Positions 35,550 through 48,200 of a stretch of DNA of 64,000 nt are shown piece by piece. The position numbers were made by a program, and so were the translations under genes. Below the pieces are notes generated by a model. It was not told the origin of the DNA, searched no databases, and was given only the letters and a program-made list of their open reading frames with translations. Source of the stretch: Crocodylus rhombifer (lineage: Eukaryota; Chordata; Crocodylia; Crocodylidae); NCBI GenBank assembly GCA_038503035.1, contig JAVSML010001153.1:372001-436000 (forward strand), read 5' to 3'. Position 1 is the first letter of the stretch. Every line of letters begins with the position of its first letter.

Positions 35550-37360
35550 TGTTGCCATTGGGCTTTTCCAAGTCGTGGCGCCCTCTTCCCAGGCAGTCTC
35601 ATGAGCTTCCTCTATGGGTGCGTCTTAAATTATGCTGTTTCCTAAATAAAACCGCTCAATCTAAAAGAGGTGTGAAAAGAACAAAAAGTTGAATGTTGAA
35701 GCGTGACACTGAGCAGCCCCCTCCCAATTCTTCCCTGCCCTCCCAAAAAGTGTGAAATAAGATTTGTCACCTCTCCTCTCTCACTAGAAGAGCTGAAGAT
35801 TAACCAGACAACCTCATATAACCAAATGTTCCACCACCCAAATGCCATAAATCATGACAGATGCTGATGGAGCAGATTAATTCCACAAAAAGACAACATA
35901 GTTAGAGGTGGGAAAAATTACTTAATTTCTATCATTAAAATAACTGAAGACACTGCTGTGTAATGTCTGAGAAAGCTACTAAAAATCCTTATAAAACAAT
36001 TCTTTATTTTACTTTGAACACTACTACAGGATGCAGGCAGGTTTTGAATGAAATCCCAAGAGGCGGAGTTTCCATGATGAGATAAAGAAGCTCCTTACAA
36101 TGCACTATGGATCTGTGCCATTTCATGTATTTATTTCTTGTATCCCACGGCACACAAAAAGCTTGGTGTCAGTTAGTATGAATGCAACTGCTCAGGGTTT
36201 AGAGGAAGAGAAAGCTTCAAATAAAGGTAAAACCACTGAAATGTGACCTGAATAGCATTTCCATGAGTAAATACACAGTAGTTTGAAGTTTGGTATCTAG
36301 AGTTTACCTCTAGGAGCCTCCCTTGCCAAAAGAATAAAAAAGCTTGTTTGGAGTCATGAAGGTTTCTGAGGTACCTATATAAAAGAGCAGAATTCTTACC
36401 TGACAGACTTTGTTACAGAGTAGCTAGAGAACAGAGTAGGTGCTCTACATTTGGGCTAGGAGAGATGGATGAAGTATTTCTCTGGCAGATGAGTGTGGAA
36501 AAAAGCAGGCTGTTGAAGCTGCTTGGGGATTTGGAATATTAGAATAAATCCTACCAAGATAAGAGTGAAATAATGCATTAAAAAATTAGTAAGATAAATA
36601 CACCAAATACCGCAGTATATAAAAATCACATGTTCGTCACCTACACACCCAGGGAAATGTGTCTCTCTTTCTGGCAGGAAAGTTTCTATATATTTTTGAA
36701 GTTACTATAGCTGTATGTTGATTTTGCCTGACTTTCTCTTTGCTTTCTAGATTTAGGTGTCTCTCTTCTGTATTCTTTTTTGATGGCTGCACTTCCGGGT
36801 CAGATCAGCTGTTCTGTAACATTCACTACTTTTAACAAACTTCCAAGTGGTTAGTTTATAACACTGCATCATCATGAGGGGTTTTTTTTTTTCTTTTTCT
36901 GGGTTTTTTATCCTTATATTCTTTCACGTATTCTCTTAGCAGGTTTTTTCATTTGTTTCTCGTTGGCATACATCCTTCTTAAACTTAGACTTGAAAATCA
37001 ACCTGAATTTATACTTTACTCAGATCAACCTGCTGCATATCCAGGATTTCTGGATTTGATCATGTTCCTCTGTGTTGTTTCTTCTTTCGTGTCACTGGAA
37101 AGCTTGGAAAGGACAGCAGTGATACTTTTGATTCAGTTACAGATTTGGAAAATCTTAAGCTACCATAGTGACCTTCATAGTCCTACACAGCTCAGCTCCC
37201 CAGCTCTCTTATGTTTCCCTTCTACTTTTAGCACTTCTTAATGCTGCTTGTTCAATCTATCATGCATTTATGGAGTCCAAGGGTAAGCTGCAATCTCTTG
37301 CTTCTCACTGGATGAAAACACATTTTGAAACCCAATTAAATTTTTTATAATCCACAGATT
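35550..37360. other. Intergenic DNA, nothing recognised
   Basis: No gene or clear repeat. Confidence 0.5.
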
Positions 37361-37365
37361 TATGC

Positions 37366-37683
37366 TACAATATAACCTCATAAATCCAGGTATCAAAAAT
37401 CCATAATCAGCAAAAATCCAGCAGTTTTCCTTGCCGCTCCGGGACCGGCAACCGCTTCCCCCCACCCTGCCAGATGCAGAGAAGGAAGCTTGCACATGAA
37501 GGCTGCTGCCACCATTCACCACCCCACACTGCCACTTTGCATGCTGCCAGCTGCCACTGCTCTGGGACCAGCTGCTGCTACCCACCTCATGACTGGCCAC
37601 CGCGCTGGTTTAAAAAATCCGATGTTTTCAAATTTCCAGCAGGTGCTCTGTCCTGAGCACGCCAGATTTATGAGGTTACTATG
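37366..37683. mobile_element. Tigger/pogo-type MITE, diverged
   Basis: Left end TACAATATAACCTCATAAATCC and right end CAGATTTATGAGGTTACTATG are inverted repeats of the TACAGTRAAACCTC type. The G+C-rich core resembles that of 32659-32960 (CTGCTGCCACC, GACTGGCCACCGC). Exact boundaries are uncertain by a few bases. Confidence 0.75.
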
Positions 37684-37689
37684 TTCTCA

Positions 37690-40040
37690 GCAGTAATCTG
37701 ACATGGTAAACCTGGCTGATGCTGACTGGTTTTTGTCAGTTCATATTTCTCCAGCTGTGTGGTCTCTTGTCCAATATGACTAAGGTTTTCGATACTACTG
37801 CTTGCAGGTATCTAGTCTCCCAGATAATCTCTAGTCATTTTCTTAAAAATTGTAGCTCTTCTCCCTTTAGTTTCTACATCCATGATGAAATACTAAAATC
37901 ATGCATACAGAATGTAAGGTGTAATACTTTGTATGTTCTCCATCAACCTGTCAAAACATTAACATCTACAATACACACACAGTAAAAAACATCCTCCCTA
38001 CTTGATTCTCTATGCAAAAAATGGACAGAGAATGTGAGGATCACAAAGTAGGAGTCAAGCAGTTTTTTTTTTTGTTTTTTATAAGGACACCATACCATGT
38101 CCATTGTCTACAAAACACCACCTGCTTTAGCAAAGGTAGGATTTAAGGAGTTATTTGAAAGAGAATAGTGTGATGGCTTTATTGTTTTTTATACCATAAG
38201 GATAGTAAGGGAAAGGACGCCAAGGACCTAAAGCTTGACAAATGGACAGCAAAGTTTGGTTTCACTGATGGAGATCAATAGCTCAACAACATGTAGGGAA
38301 GACAGGCACAGACCAAACAGCTAAGCAGTCTGGTATGATGCAGTGGAAAAGAAAAGCCGGTACAGCAACATGAATTAGGGATTTTTTGGTTGAAGCATAT
38401 GGCCTTTGGGAAGCTTGTTCCTTTCAAATACCTAGCACCGATGCTTTACATATGATACTGGCTTTCCACTTCAGGGTGGCTTTCAAGAATACCATAATAG
38501 TTTTTAATGCTTTCATTTTTTTTTTAGGAGGCTGCCTCCTTTTGTATGCCCCAAGGCAACAGTTGGGTCTGCACAGGAATTCTGCCTCCCCAATCTGTTT
38601 TTGAGGTACTCAGAAGGAAACCCTTGGAGCTCTCTGGAAGCAATCTTGATTCCACTGAAATCCATGCTAAACCACCTTTTAATGGGCTGCATCCATGACT
38701 GCATCCTCTGCCTGTCAAAAAATCCAGAGGGGCAAACTTGACATCATACCACAGGTCAATTTATTTAGTTAAACTTTTGAGCACTTTAGAAATATTTCTA
38801 ATTATTTTGCCTCTATGGTCAAGAGTTTGATCAAAAGGATTATTAATGAAGGGTAGGGCTGTATTTTGAACCCTCTTTATGATGATGATGGTCTGTGGCT
38901 GAGATAACGTTATAAGCAAAATGTGCACACAAGTCCTATTCACTTCCATGAATAAATAACATTCAGCTGTGCTTTGAGTGAAGCCAGTCCTTCCTGTAGA
39001 TTTCAAAAGGTAGAACAACCACTTAAAAGTTTAAGGCCTGCCACAACATACAAATAAGCTAGTTGTGCATTCATATTCTATATCTAACCTGTTTTTTTTG
39101 TTTTGTTGGCCCTGCACAAGGCAAAGATTATATTGTTATCCTTTTGCCTCTACTTTTAACAAACCTCCTAGACCCATACACAATACTTTATTCTCTCAGG
39201 TAAGATTCTTTTTTATGTACTAATCTACAAAAAATATATGCAAGATGTTTGCTTATGTTCTGCATTTAGAATACCTTGTAAGGATCTCACTTTCACAATT
39301 CAGCATTATTCAGATTGCATTTCAGTAGATGTTTGGAGTTTAAACAGACTATGCCCTCTTTCCTAGACAATGAATAAAACAAGCAAAAACAGCCCAGTTT
39401 TCACAGGCTTAAGATTTTTACTTAAGGCCTTTGAAATCTTGAATGAGTGTAACAGAGGCCCAATTTCCAAAATGTTGGCACTCAGTTGTGAAGGTACAAA
39501 GGCATGTGCAACTGCATACTTACCTGGTACACACCATTACTACGAATGAGCACAAATATTTGTTGTTTTTTTGAGCGAAATGATAAAAACAAACAAAGGC
39601 ATGTGCTCATTTCATTCTTCCTGCTGGCATTTAGCCAGGTGCATACTTTCCTGTCCACACTGCTAGAGAACTGCAGTAGTGGCATATATAAACATGTACT
39701 TAAAATTGCACATAGGATGTTCAGAAATCAGACCTTATAAATATTTTACATGGGCCCAAAACTTAAGTGTTTTTTTTCAAATGTTGCATATACTTTTTTC
39801 CCTCTCATTCTTCCACACAGCAAAGCACTCCACAACAGTATGTGTTTACATCACCCTTTTATTTTGTAGCCAGAAATACAGTTTCATATGGTAAATCAAT
39901 AAATAGGGGTGTTTAATCCTTAAATGTAAAACCCTTCTCTCTTTGGCATCTGACAGTATTCTGTTTCTCAAAGTAAAGACCATATAGGAAGAGTTTACCT
40001 TAGAGATCATTCTTCAATACAATAAGTTTACAGAGGTGCA
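37690..40040. other. DNA downstream of MACIR, nothing firm
   Basis: No gene was found. If the MACIR mRNA uses a more distal poly(A) site than the one proposed, part of this stretch (for example the AATAAA at 39858-39863 on the minus strand) would be 3' UTR. Confidence 0.4.
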
Positions 40041-40041
40041 G

Positions 40042-40047
40042 TTTATT
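40042..40047 (-). terminator. Candidate MACIR poly(A) signal
   Basis: TTTATT on the plus strand gives AATAAA on the minus strand. It is followed on that strand by U-rich, UG-containing text within 40 nt. Other AATAAA hexamers lie at 41441-41446, 41022-41027, 40295-40300 and 39858-39863, so alternative or different cleavage is possible. Confidence 0.3.
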
Positions 40048-41582
40048 TTAAAATATACATCAGCTGTAAAGATTTCTACTATGCCTAAAAAAAAAAAAAA
40101 ATTAACCAAACCAGCAAGATGCACACTATCCACAGGCTCTTCTTTACTGTAGCCAACTACAACTGTGGAATAAGTGAAAGAATAAAAGACATTCTTCATT
40201 TTCCACAACATGCTCTGCACTAGTGCTTTCTATTCATTCTGAAGAAAAATCAGAATTGTGCCAGAAAAGACTGACCAACTTCAAATCTTTTTTTTTTATT
40301 TCATAGACAAGGCTCTTATTTTAATATCTTTAACCTCTAAAGAATGCATTGTCCAAAACAAGCATGGCTGCATACTGTTTCAGTAAGAAACTGCACCTTT
40401 AAGAAAAGAGCAATAATGCTTTTACAAAGGTAAGCTAATATTTTCCAAATATATTTCAGACTGCAATTGTCAAAACTGCATTTGATATTATGTTTGGATG
40501 TAATTTCTTAAAGGAAGAAGGGGAAAAAAAATATCATACCAGTGCATTTAATATAGTCTGTTAGATAATCCAAGATCAGTGCTTCAAGGCTGCAGTGTAA
40601 AGAAGCATTTTTTGACCTTCAAGCTAAGATGGCCATCTGGATTTCCAATAAAAGTGCTGCAAATAAACCTGTAATTTCAAGAAGCGGTGCTAAAAGTTGT
40701 GGTTTTAACACTTACCATTTTTAAATATATATCCTAAAAATCATGACAAAAATAAAAAATTTCATTCATACTAATAAAGATATTCTAATCTATATTCTGG
40801 AATCTAAAGTGGGTCCTTGCTTACATGTAAAGACACGTAAAAATGAAATTACATCTATCCAAATTAAAAAAAAAAAATCACTTTCAGAATGATTCATTTT
40901 CCTAATATTCCAAAGGCTTACTCAAAGTTTATAAAAACAGAAGGAAAGAAGAAAAAGCAAGTAGTTCCATGTGGAAACTAAAAAATAATTGTTCAATTTT
41001 TAAATAGCAAATGAACAAAGGTTTATTTTTTCAATGAGACTTCTTTTTCCAGTGCAAAAACCAGTTACAAAAGGTTTAAACTGGACTCTTAAGTAACATG
41101 GTCCAATTCAGCCATGTTCACATTCTTTTCCATAGTATAACAAATCATATGCATATCTTATTGTAAAATACACAGAGCAATAAAAGGAGAACTTGAGTGC
41201 TTATCCAAGAGCAATTTCCAGTAGCAAGTTAAATTTTAGCAATAACCAACCAGACATTTCTCACCAATCCTGGAGTGTCAAATCACCATAAATATTAGAT
41301 ATACCTGTACAAAAAAGCTGTTTCTTTGTTAAAAAGGGTCCCCAAAGAAATGCCCACCAACTACAGTCAGATTTTCTTCAGAAGTTGCTTGCTCTGAAAA
41401 AATGTTTCCTCCAAATGCTTGAGACATTTTTTGTCAAAATTTTATTCAAATAAATTACGTTCCAGTAACACTCAGCTGATACAACCACCTACGATGTGGA
41501 CAGTCATGTACACAGTACAACAGTGGAGTTTTGCAGCAACAAAGAAATAACCAGGAATTGGCTTTAACTTCCAAATGGTAGC
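40048..41582 (-). other. MACIR: Probable MACIR 3' UTR
   Basis: AT-rich, non-repetitive sequence directly after the MACIR stop codon, with several poly(A) hexamers on the minus strand and no transposon that I can recognise, unlike most of the window. Absence of repeats next to a terminal coding exon fits a long 3' UTR. The right-hand limit is the stop codon; the left limit is a guess. Confidence 0.5.
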
Positions 41583-42206
41583 TCATGTGTTGTTTCTAGC
41601 AAACATACGGTCCCCTCGTAGGGTCAGATGCTGGAGCTGGTATTGTAGCACTTCTGTGTCAGCCGGTTCCTTGATGTTCATTTTGTCTAAATTGAGGTAG
41701 TCCAGGGATTTAGAGTAAGCCCTCTTACCTTTCAGAAGACAAAGAGGCAGAGGACCATGAAGTGCCTTGTAGGGTTCATATGGTAAAGCCTTAGTGCATT
41801 TATCCCCTGAGCTGGGCATCCGTCGTCTCCTCCTTCCATTTACAGCTGGGATCTCATATGGCTGGTAGTATCTACTTCTTGTTTTATACAACCGGGATGA
41901 ACGGGGAAGTCCTGAATCAAGTTGTTTGGAGCGCAAGGTAGGTCCAGATTCTGATTTATTTTCCTCATTTCCTGTACACTTATGGGCTAATTTCAAGAGC
42001 TCCTCCCCAGTTGTGAAGCCAACCAAATAGTTAGAATCCATATGGAGGATCTGATAACCTGAAACAGTTCGTCGCATTGGTGAGCATGGGGTACTGGAAC
42101 ATCGAGGTTTCTCTGCTTCTGCCCTGCCTGTAGAACTCACCTCTGCAACAGGTAAGGGAAGGGTAGATACAGTGGTTCTGGACTCTCCATTTATATCAAC
42201 TTCCAT
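41583..42206 (-). CDS. MACIR: Macrophage immunometabolism regulator (C5orf30 homologue)
   Basis: A 207-residue protein with an intact frame on the minus strand. I recognise it as MACIR/C5orf30 from its N-terminus (MEVDINGESR), the CSSTPCSPMRRT segment (37-47), YQILHMDSNYLVGFTTGEEL (51-70), the five-arginine patch (125-129) in NGRRRRRMPSSG, and the C-terminus ending FARNNT. The human protein is 206 residues, so length agrees. No signal peptide or membrane segment is visible. It is basic and serine-rich, with no enzymatic domain. Known for the family: it binds UNC119/UNC119B, affects trafficking of lipidated cargo to the cilium, and moderates inflammatory and metabolic activity in macrophages and synovial fibroblasts. 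The start has a strong context (A at -3, G at +4), and the whole frame sits in one exon. Nothing suggests decay. Function in this species is inferred from homology. Confidence 0.97.
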   Translation of the reverse strand: MEVDINGESRTTVSTLPLPVAEVSSTGRAEAEKPRCSSTPCSPMRRTVSGYQILHMDSNYLVGFTTGEELLKLAHKCTGNEENKSESGPTLRSKQLDSGLPRSSRLYKTRSRYYQPYEIPAVNGRRRRRMPSSGDKCTKALPYEPYKALHGPLPLCLLKGKRAYSKSLDYLNLDKMNIKEPADTEVLQYQLQHLTLRGDRMFARNNT

Positions 42207-42227
42207 TTTAAATACAACTCTGTTCTC
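42207..42227 (-). other. MACIR: MACIR 5' UTR portion of the coding exon and splice acceptor
   Basis: On the minus strand, GTTTTATTTATAG precedes GAGAACAGAG; the AG falls at 42229-42228, so the exon would begin at 42227, 21 nt before the ATG. A CTAAT branch-like motif lies about 25 nt upstream. A single coding exon preceded by one or more non-coding exons is the arrangement I would expect for this gene. Not proven by sequence alone. Confidence 0.65.
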
Positions 42228-43624
42228 CTATAAATAAAACAGAGTTGGATTAGACACACATTAGACACCAACTTTGGAAAACATCAGATGAGTAGGGCTG
42301 TCAGAAAGCAGAGTATTCTAAAATTTACTTTACAAAGAAAATGCAGGTAGTATCTCTTTATTCAGCCTTCTCTCTCATTCTATATCCTGCCTTAGAATGA
42401 GACATCAAAAATGCAGTATTTTTCACCTTTCAGAATTAGTTGGCCATTTTTAACCTTCAGCACCACAAAAATGTTAAGCCTCTAAGGAAAAAAAAAAAAT
42501 CTTGCAGCAAAAAAGAGCTTTTAACTGGTGAATGAGTCAGATGGAACCAGACAACTTCTGAGTACTCTTTCTACTTCCCAAACCTGTAATATTTTAATCT
42601 CAGCTCCATATAATTTCTTTCCTTTGAGGAGATCCAAAATGGTTTCCACACGTACTCAACTATGAATGGGAAAATATTGGAGAATAATCCTTGTAAACAA
42701 GGCTTAAAACATGTACCCCACAGCTGCTATTGGCCTACCTGAATAGATCTTTTGGGTCATGTTTCCTTGGTTTAAAAAGGAACAGTTGTCTATTATGCCT
42801 CCCAACTGTTTAGCACAGGCTTCTTTACAGGTCTCTCTGACTTCCCCACTTGAAAGACTTAACAACTTTCTGCTTTCAAAAAAGCAACCTTTCTACTCCA
42901 TTCCGTGCGATGATATTAACCAAGTGAACCGCCAGCACATATTATTTTAATTTACCGATTCACAAATCAAAGCAACAGCAACAAACTGCTGCTGAACTTG
43001 GCTCCCAAAATATCTCAAGCCTAGGATTAAGATTTATTCTCCACCATACAAGAAACGCCCTGCTGTAAGGAAAGATCCACGACAGGTAACAATGCTCTGG
43101 CTTTCATTAACCAACATGCACAATTCTGTAAGAAACGCTTTTTAAATACATTAAGATTACTCTTCAACTTTCAATGCTTCCCAAATACCAACTTTTCTTG
43201 CATAGAACACACCACTGAATAAAATATGCACCTTGTTTTTGAAAGGCAGAATGAAGAATTTTTTTTCCTAGAGTTGTGGCTACACAAAGGAGCAGGGTCA
43301 GAGTCTAATCTTCAAATGACCCACCCTCCCTTTCCTATTTAACTAAAGTTCAAACCTTAGCTGCTGCTAAAGCCTTGTCTCCCTAGGTTTTGGAAAGAAC
43401 CATAAGCCATTAAGTCAACTGACTCCTTCAGCTGCCTGAACAGTAATGTGACAGCTGCTGCACTGTAGAATAAGAATCAAAGCAGTGTGCTTCCATTCCT
43501 GACAGAAAATCAGTTTCTCCATTTAATGAGCCCATCCCAATTTTGGGGAACTAATGTGATGAAAAAGATGTTTGTCATATGTGAGAAAATATGGTAATAT
43601 TTGTTGTGGACATTTGGTGAAGTA

Positions 43625-43864
43625 CAGTAAAATCTCTGTTATCTGGCATCCTGGGGATAAGTTAGCTGAAATAACCCAGCACTGTTTTCAGATAATGCGA
43701 GAGGGGGGAGGGGAAGGGAGGAGAGGGGGGCAGCACAGGGTGGTGGGTGGCAGCCGCCACCACCGCATGCAAGCTTCCTCCCCCTCCCCCAATATCCGGC
43801 CAGGTAGAAACTCCAGTTAGAGTATTCCAGTTGGTAAACTACTGGATAAATAGAGATTTTACTA
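43625..43864. mobile_element. Tigger/pogo-type MITE
   Basis: The left end TACAGTAAAATCTCTGTTATC and right end AAATAGAGATTTTACTAGA are inverted repeats; the final bases of the right end are mutated from the expected ACTGTA. The core is G+C-rich with GGCAGCCGCCACCACCGC. Same type as 32659-32960. Lies in the presumed MACIR intron. Confidence 0.85.
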
Positions 43865-46394
43865 GAGTTTCATTTTTTTGAAGGGGACAGTTTGACAAAG
43901 TTGATCCTAGAAAGCTGGCACCTTTCAAGTGCAGAATTGTGCATTTAAGCTGGCAATGTTTAGGTGGGTGCCTATAATGGAAGAGCAGAGGGCATACACT
44001 GTTAGGCATGGTATATGCAGAAACCCTAACAACTTTTAAGTGTTTGTTACGGTTTCAAATGTTTAAGTGGCGTATGTCATAATACTTCCAAATCCAGAGG
44101 TCTCCTTCACTGTCAAGGTTAACAATGGCTGAATGACAACCAATGGCTCTTTCACTCCCATGTCTCATCACAAAGGAGACTCCCATAGACTCATGTCTTA
44201 AATCTGTTCCCATACTAACCCTTCCTAACCCTTGTCTCCCGCTCCTCCTCCTTCCCTCAGATGCACACATCTGTCTCCTGCCCTTCCGATTCCCTGCAGA
44301 CATCCTGCATTCAATTTTTCCCACATTGCTGTGTGCATGCATACGCCTGCCCTCCCTCAGCATCCCTTGCTCCCCTTAGACTTTCCTATCTCTCTTCCAA
44401 TAATGACTCCATCTATTTTCAGAAGACACCGGAGGCTTCTGCCAACCTCACCTCAAGGCTGCCTTCCCTAGTGATACTAGTTGGGAGGCAACTGCAATCT
44501 TTTAAAAAGACAACCAACATTTCTTCCTGCATTAGCTGTAGAAAAATAAAGGCCATTTTAAGCTCAGACTCAGCCTGTGGCCTCAGTCTTATATTGACAA
44601 CAGTGGGAGATGGAAACTCAGCTTTGGTAAACTTGTAGTTATGAAGAGGAAAAAGTACTAAAACTTCCTTTAATCCCAAACTATAGTAGGGGCGAAAAAT
44701 TTATGTAGCCGTGATGGTCCACAGCCGAGGCAAGGCTTTTTGGGTAACTTGTACTGGCCCAACTATATAGTTTGGACAGCTGTTAGACAAGCTTTCAGAC
44801 ATCAGGTGCGGTTCCCAAAAAAAACTTCTTGCCAAGAAGTATCTATTATATTGACTCTGTTCAAGATCCATTTCTACCAATTCTGTGCAGACATAAATAC
44901 GCTATTTCACAGATATGCTGACCAATTTTGCACAAAACCCAATTTGAAATACTTCCTGGTAAACTGACTTAAAACTTGGCAAAAAATAACAGCAATTTCC
45001 ATGGACATAAACGCTGACAGTTCTTGCTCAAAATAAATACATAAATAAAAACCTATGCAAAAAAAAAGTATACCATGTTTTAGGCATATTTAAGTCTCAT
45101 GTGGTTACAGAGTTAATCCATGCATTCATAATAACGAAAGTGACTGGTGTTTCCCATTTCAACACCTTCAAGAATCTGTGCAGGCCTATTGTACTTAAAG
45201 ATATTCATCCTTCTAAAAATGATACATTTTCACAATATTGAGACCAATGTTCCTGAAGGGGCCGAATGAAAAACCCTGGCACTTGAGCTTCCAATCAGGT
45301 AAATTCAGGTAGTTCCAGATTTTTAACTTTCATGTTTTACCACCCCCCACCCCCTGCAAAATTCTACTTAGAAGTCTTTTAAAAAATTTTTTTATAGAAA
45401 GCTTCAGCCTTTTCTTTTGTTAACAAGAGATGCACACGGTGCCAAAAAAGAAGAAGATTCACTATTTCAGATTTCTTTCCAACTTGCTTATTACACAGTG
45501 ACATAAATCAGAGACAAAAACAGGGTTTTTTTTTCCTCTAGAGAACTGAAAAGAAGCATTGTATGTTGAGCTTAAACTTTGGTAGCTGGAAAACAAACAG
45601 AAAAGATATTACTCAGCACTAATTTACATCAGTCCAAACTGTGATGTATCCAGGGGAGAACCAGATGGGCTTCCCAGAGTCTCTAATGGGTTGGGGGAAG
45701 GGCAGGGACAAGGATGGTCTCTGGGGGAATGTTGAACTCTCCCCAGGGCCATGCAACCTCCCAAGAGCGCAGACAAGAAAAGCTCAAGTCACCAGCATTG
45801 CAAACATAACAATAATGCAAAAGAATGAGTGTTTCTGCCCATCAATGTAATAAAGGATCCTAATAAACTGAGTATCTGGGAACACATTTGAAAGGGAGGG
45901 GTAGTATCAAGAGTACAGTCAGCAGATTCAAGTTAAATGGAATAGTGCACAAAGCTTAAAGGGGAAATAATTGCTAGCTGTTAAGACCCATGGTTGTGGC
46001 CACGTACAGGTGTTGTTTCTACTGGGGGAATTGCTGCTCTACCAATAAAAGGTATGAGCGTACAGGCATTCATTCAATTTCTCCCAGGAGAAAAATGTGC
46101 CCTCTAGATCTTCCAGGTGTCAACCTAGATCTCTCCTGTGAGAGAAACTCACAAGAATGAAAACCTACTCCCCTCTCCACCTAGTCCAGAACAGGAATAG
46201 AGCAGCAGAGCCATGGCCTACGGAGCAGGCAAAGAGAATTGCTCTGATGCACCATTCCTCCTCCCAGACTGGACCAGGAGGGGAGTAGAACAAGAGGGCC
46301 AACCCTCACCTGCCACCACAACTGGGTTTCCCAGTCTGGGAAGTATGTGAGAAGTTTGCTGATCCCTGTCCTCTGCTTCATGCAAGGAAAGGGT

Positions 46395-46985
46395 TTTAAA
46401 AGCCAACCCTGCCTCCTAGCTAGGAGGCACAGGTAGCTACTTCAAAGCCCAAGAACTGGAGCCAGGGAAGCTTTCCCTACACTAGATCCCATGGGCCTTA
46501 AATGCTGCTCACACTCCCCAACTGGCCTGCAGGGCCAGGAACTGAAGCCAGTTCCTGACCCTATCAACTTTAAAAACTACCTGCCCATCCAGACAGCATT
46601 TAAAGCCTGTAGAACCAGGAACTGGCCCTGGTTCCCCACCCCATGGGCTTTAAAAGCTGTACAGATAGTCAGTGTGGGTGGTGATTTCAAAACCAACAAG
46701 GCTGGGAACCAGGCCCATGAAAGCTCTTCCCACCCTGGTACCCAGCTTCATGGGCTTTAAATGCCACATACAACACCCAGGTGGGTGACACACATGACAA
46801 TTTAAAAACTGGGAAGCAGGGAACTGCAATAAGGGAGGCTGTCCCTGCCCCCCACTTCCCCCCACCTCTGGCTTTAAGTCATCCCAGAGTGCAGCCTGCA
46901 TAGGCTGCATATGCAGGGCTTTAAAAGCTGGGGGAAGTGGGGAGAAAACCCCCTCCCTCAAGTAAAGGAGAGGACAGGCTGTCAA
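46395..46985. repeat. Degenerate tandem array with TTTAAA-containing units
   Basis: Repeated units of very roughly 80-110 bp, each carrying variants of CATGGGCTTTAAATGC and CAGGAACTG, e.g. near 46490, 46560, 46600, 46645, 46750 and 46915. Units are separated by CCCCA-rich text. The 169-codon minus-strand frame (46650-47159) crosses the array and has no known domain. A hAT element follows directly. Confidence 0.6.
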
Positions 46986-47036
46986 ATAATGGGCTTTCCT
47001 AAGGGTGGAAGTGGCCCTTGAGCAGCCCTCTGTAGT

Positions 47037-47263
47037 TAGGGTGATCATATTTTTAAGGAAATCCAGGGCACTAACCCAAACCAGCTGATTCCTGTCCCAG
47101 GCAGGAAGAGCGGTGCCCAGCCAGAAGGAGCTGGCCCAGGTAGTGCAGGGAGATGGCATTAATCCGGTACTTTTGTTTAGTTTTTCACCAACTGGCCAGG
47201 ATGCTGGGGTGGCCTACAAAAACTAGCACTGTCCTGGTCAAACTGGGATGTATGGTCACCCTA
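47037..47263. mobile_element. Non-autonomous hAT element
   Basis: Ends TAGGGTGATCATA and TATGGTCACCCTA are inverted repeats matching at 12 of 13 positions. Target duplication TCTGTAGT (47029-47036) / TCTATAGT (47264-47271) matches at 7 of 8. Length 227 bp, no coding capacity. Lies in the presumed MACIR intron. Confidence 0.9.
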
Positions 47264-48014
47264 TCTATAGTGCCACTGTCTAGAGAGAGGTTGCCTGTGT
47301 AGTTCTCCAGTCAAAGGGGTGGAAGGCAGGCAGGCTCCTGCTTCCAAACTTTATCTACCAGTAGAAACGAATGCCCATCTGTGGCCCGAGATCCAGGATA
47401 CAGCATGCATGTTCAATTCTTTCCCTTTCCTGTCAAAGTCAAGGATAATACTTCCCTCTCTCAGCAGGAGTGTTTCAAAGAGAAAATCATTAGTGTTTCC
47501 AATACGTTCAGATCTGACTCCCCATCACAATACCTAGCAACACAGGCAAGCTTCCCCTAAAGCTTTCAAGGTAGGTGATTTCAGACATCGTGTGGGGTTA
47601 TATGCCATTAGCTAGTTACTCTCCAAGTTTACCTGTATTGACAAGAGTAAAAGGGATAAGAGTAGCATTACATACTAGGGCTCAGTTTTCAAGATCGTGA
47701 ACACCTGGATTTATGTTAAGTCAATATATGCATACATCCTCTCCAGTGTAAAAGTCACTTATCTAAGTTTAAGAATCCATGTAATCTTTTAAGATCTGAG
47801 AATAAACTAACTGCTCAGCAGAAAATAGGCTTCATAGATATAAAAGAGAACAAGAAACATGCAAGTCTGGATGGAGATCTTCATTGTTAGCTACCTAACT
47901 AAAATGTGTACCAATAACTAACATTGCTAAAGTTCTGGGTGAGTGCTTTTAAGGTCTGCAATGTGTTTAATACTTGAAATATAAATAGTACTTCATCCCA
48001 GATATAGCACCTTT

Positions 48015-48200
48015 CATCTGATGGTCTCAAAACTTTTAACAAAACTTCCAAATGTCACTTTACAAGACCAGTTTTACAAACGAGCAAACAAAGCCACATT
48101 ACAGATTAGCGACAGACCAAAAACACACAGAGTAATTCAGCAACAATTCGTAGGAAGAGAACCCAGGAGATCCCTAGTTACTTGCTCCAATTGGTGCCAG
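48015..48200 (+). repeat. MIR-like SINE core fragment
   Basis: TTACAAACGAGCAAACAAAG, then ACACACAGAGTAATTCAGCA and AGAGAACCCAGGAGATC follow the order of the MIR/CORE-SINE body (around TTTACAGATGAGGAAACTGAG and GATTCGAACCCAGG). Strongly diverged. Confidence 0.5.

Noticed and set aside
46650..47159. 169-codon minus-strand frame
   Set aside because: It spans a tandem array and enters the hAT element at 47037, so it cannot be an ordinary gene; no domain was recognised.
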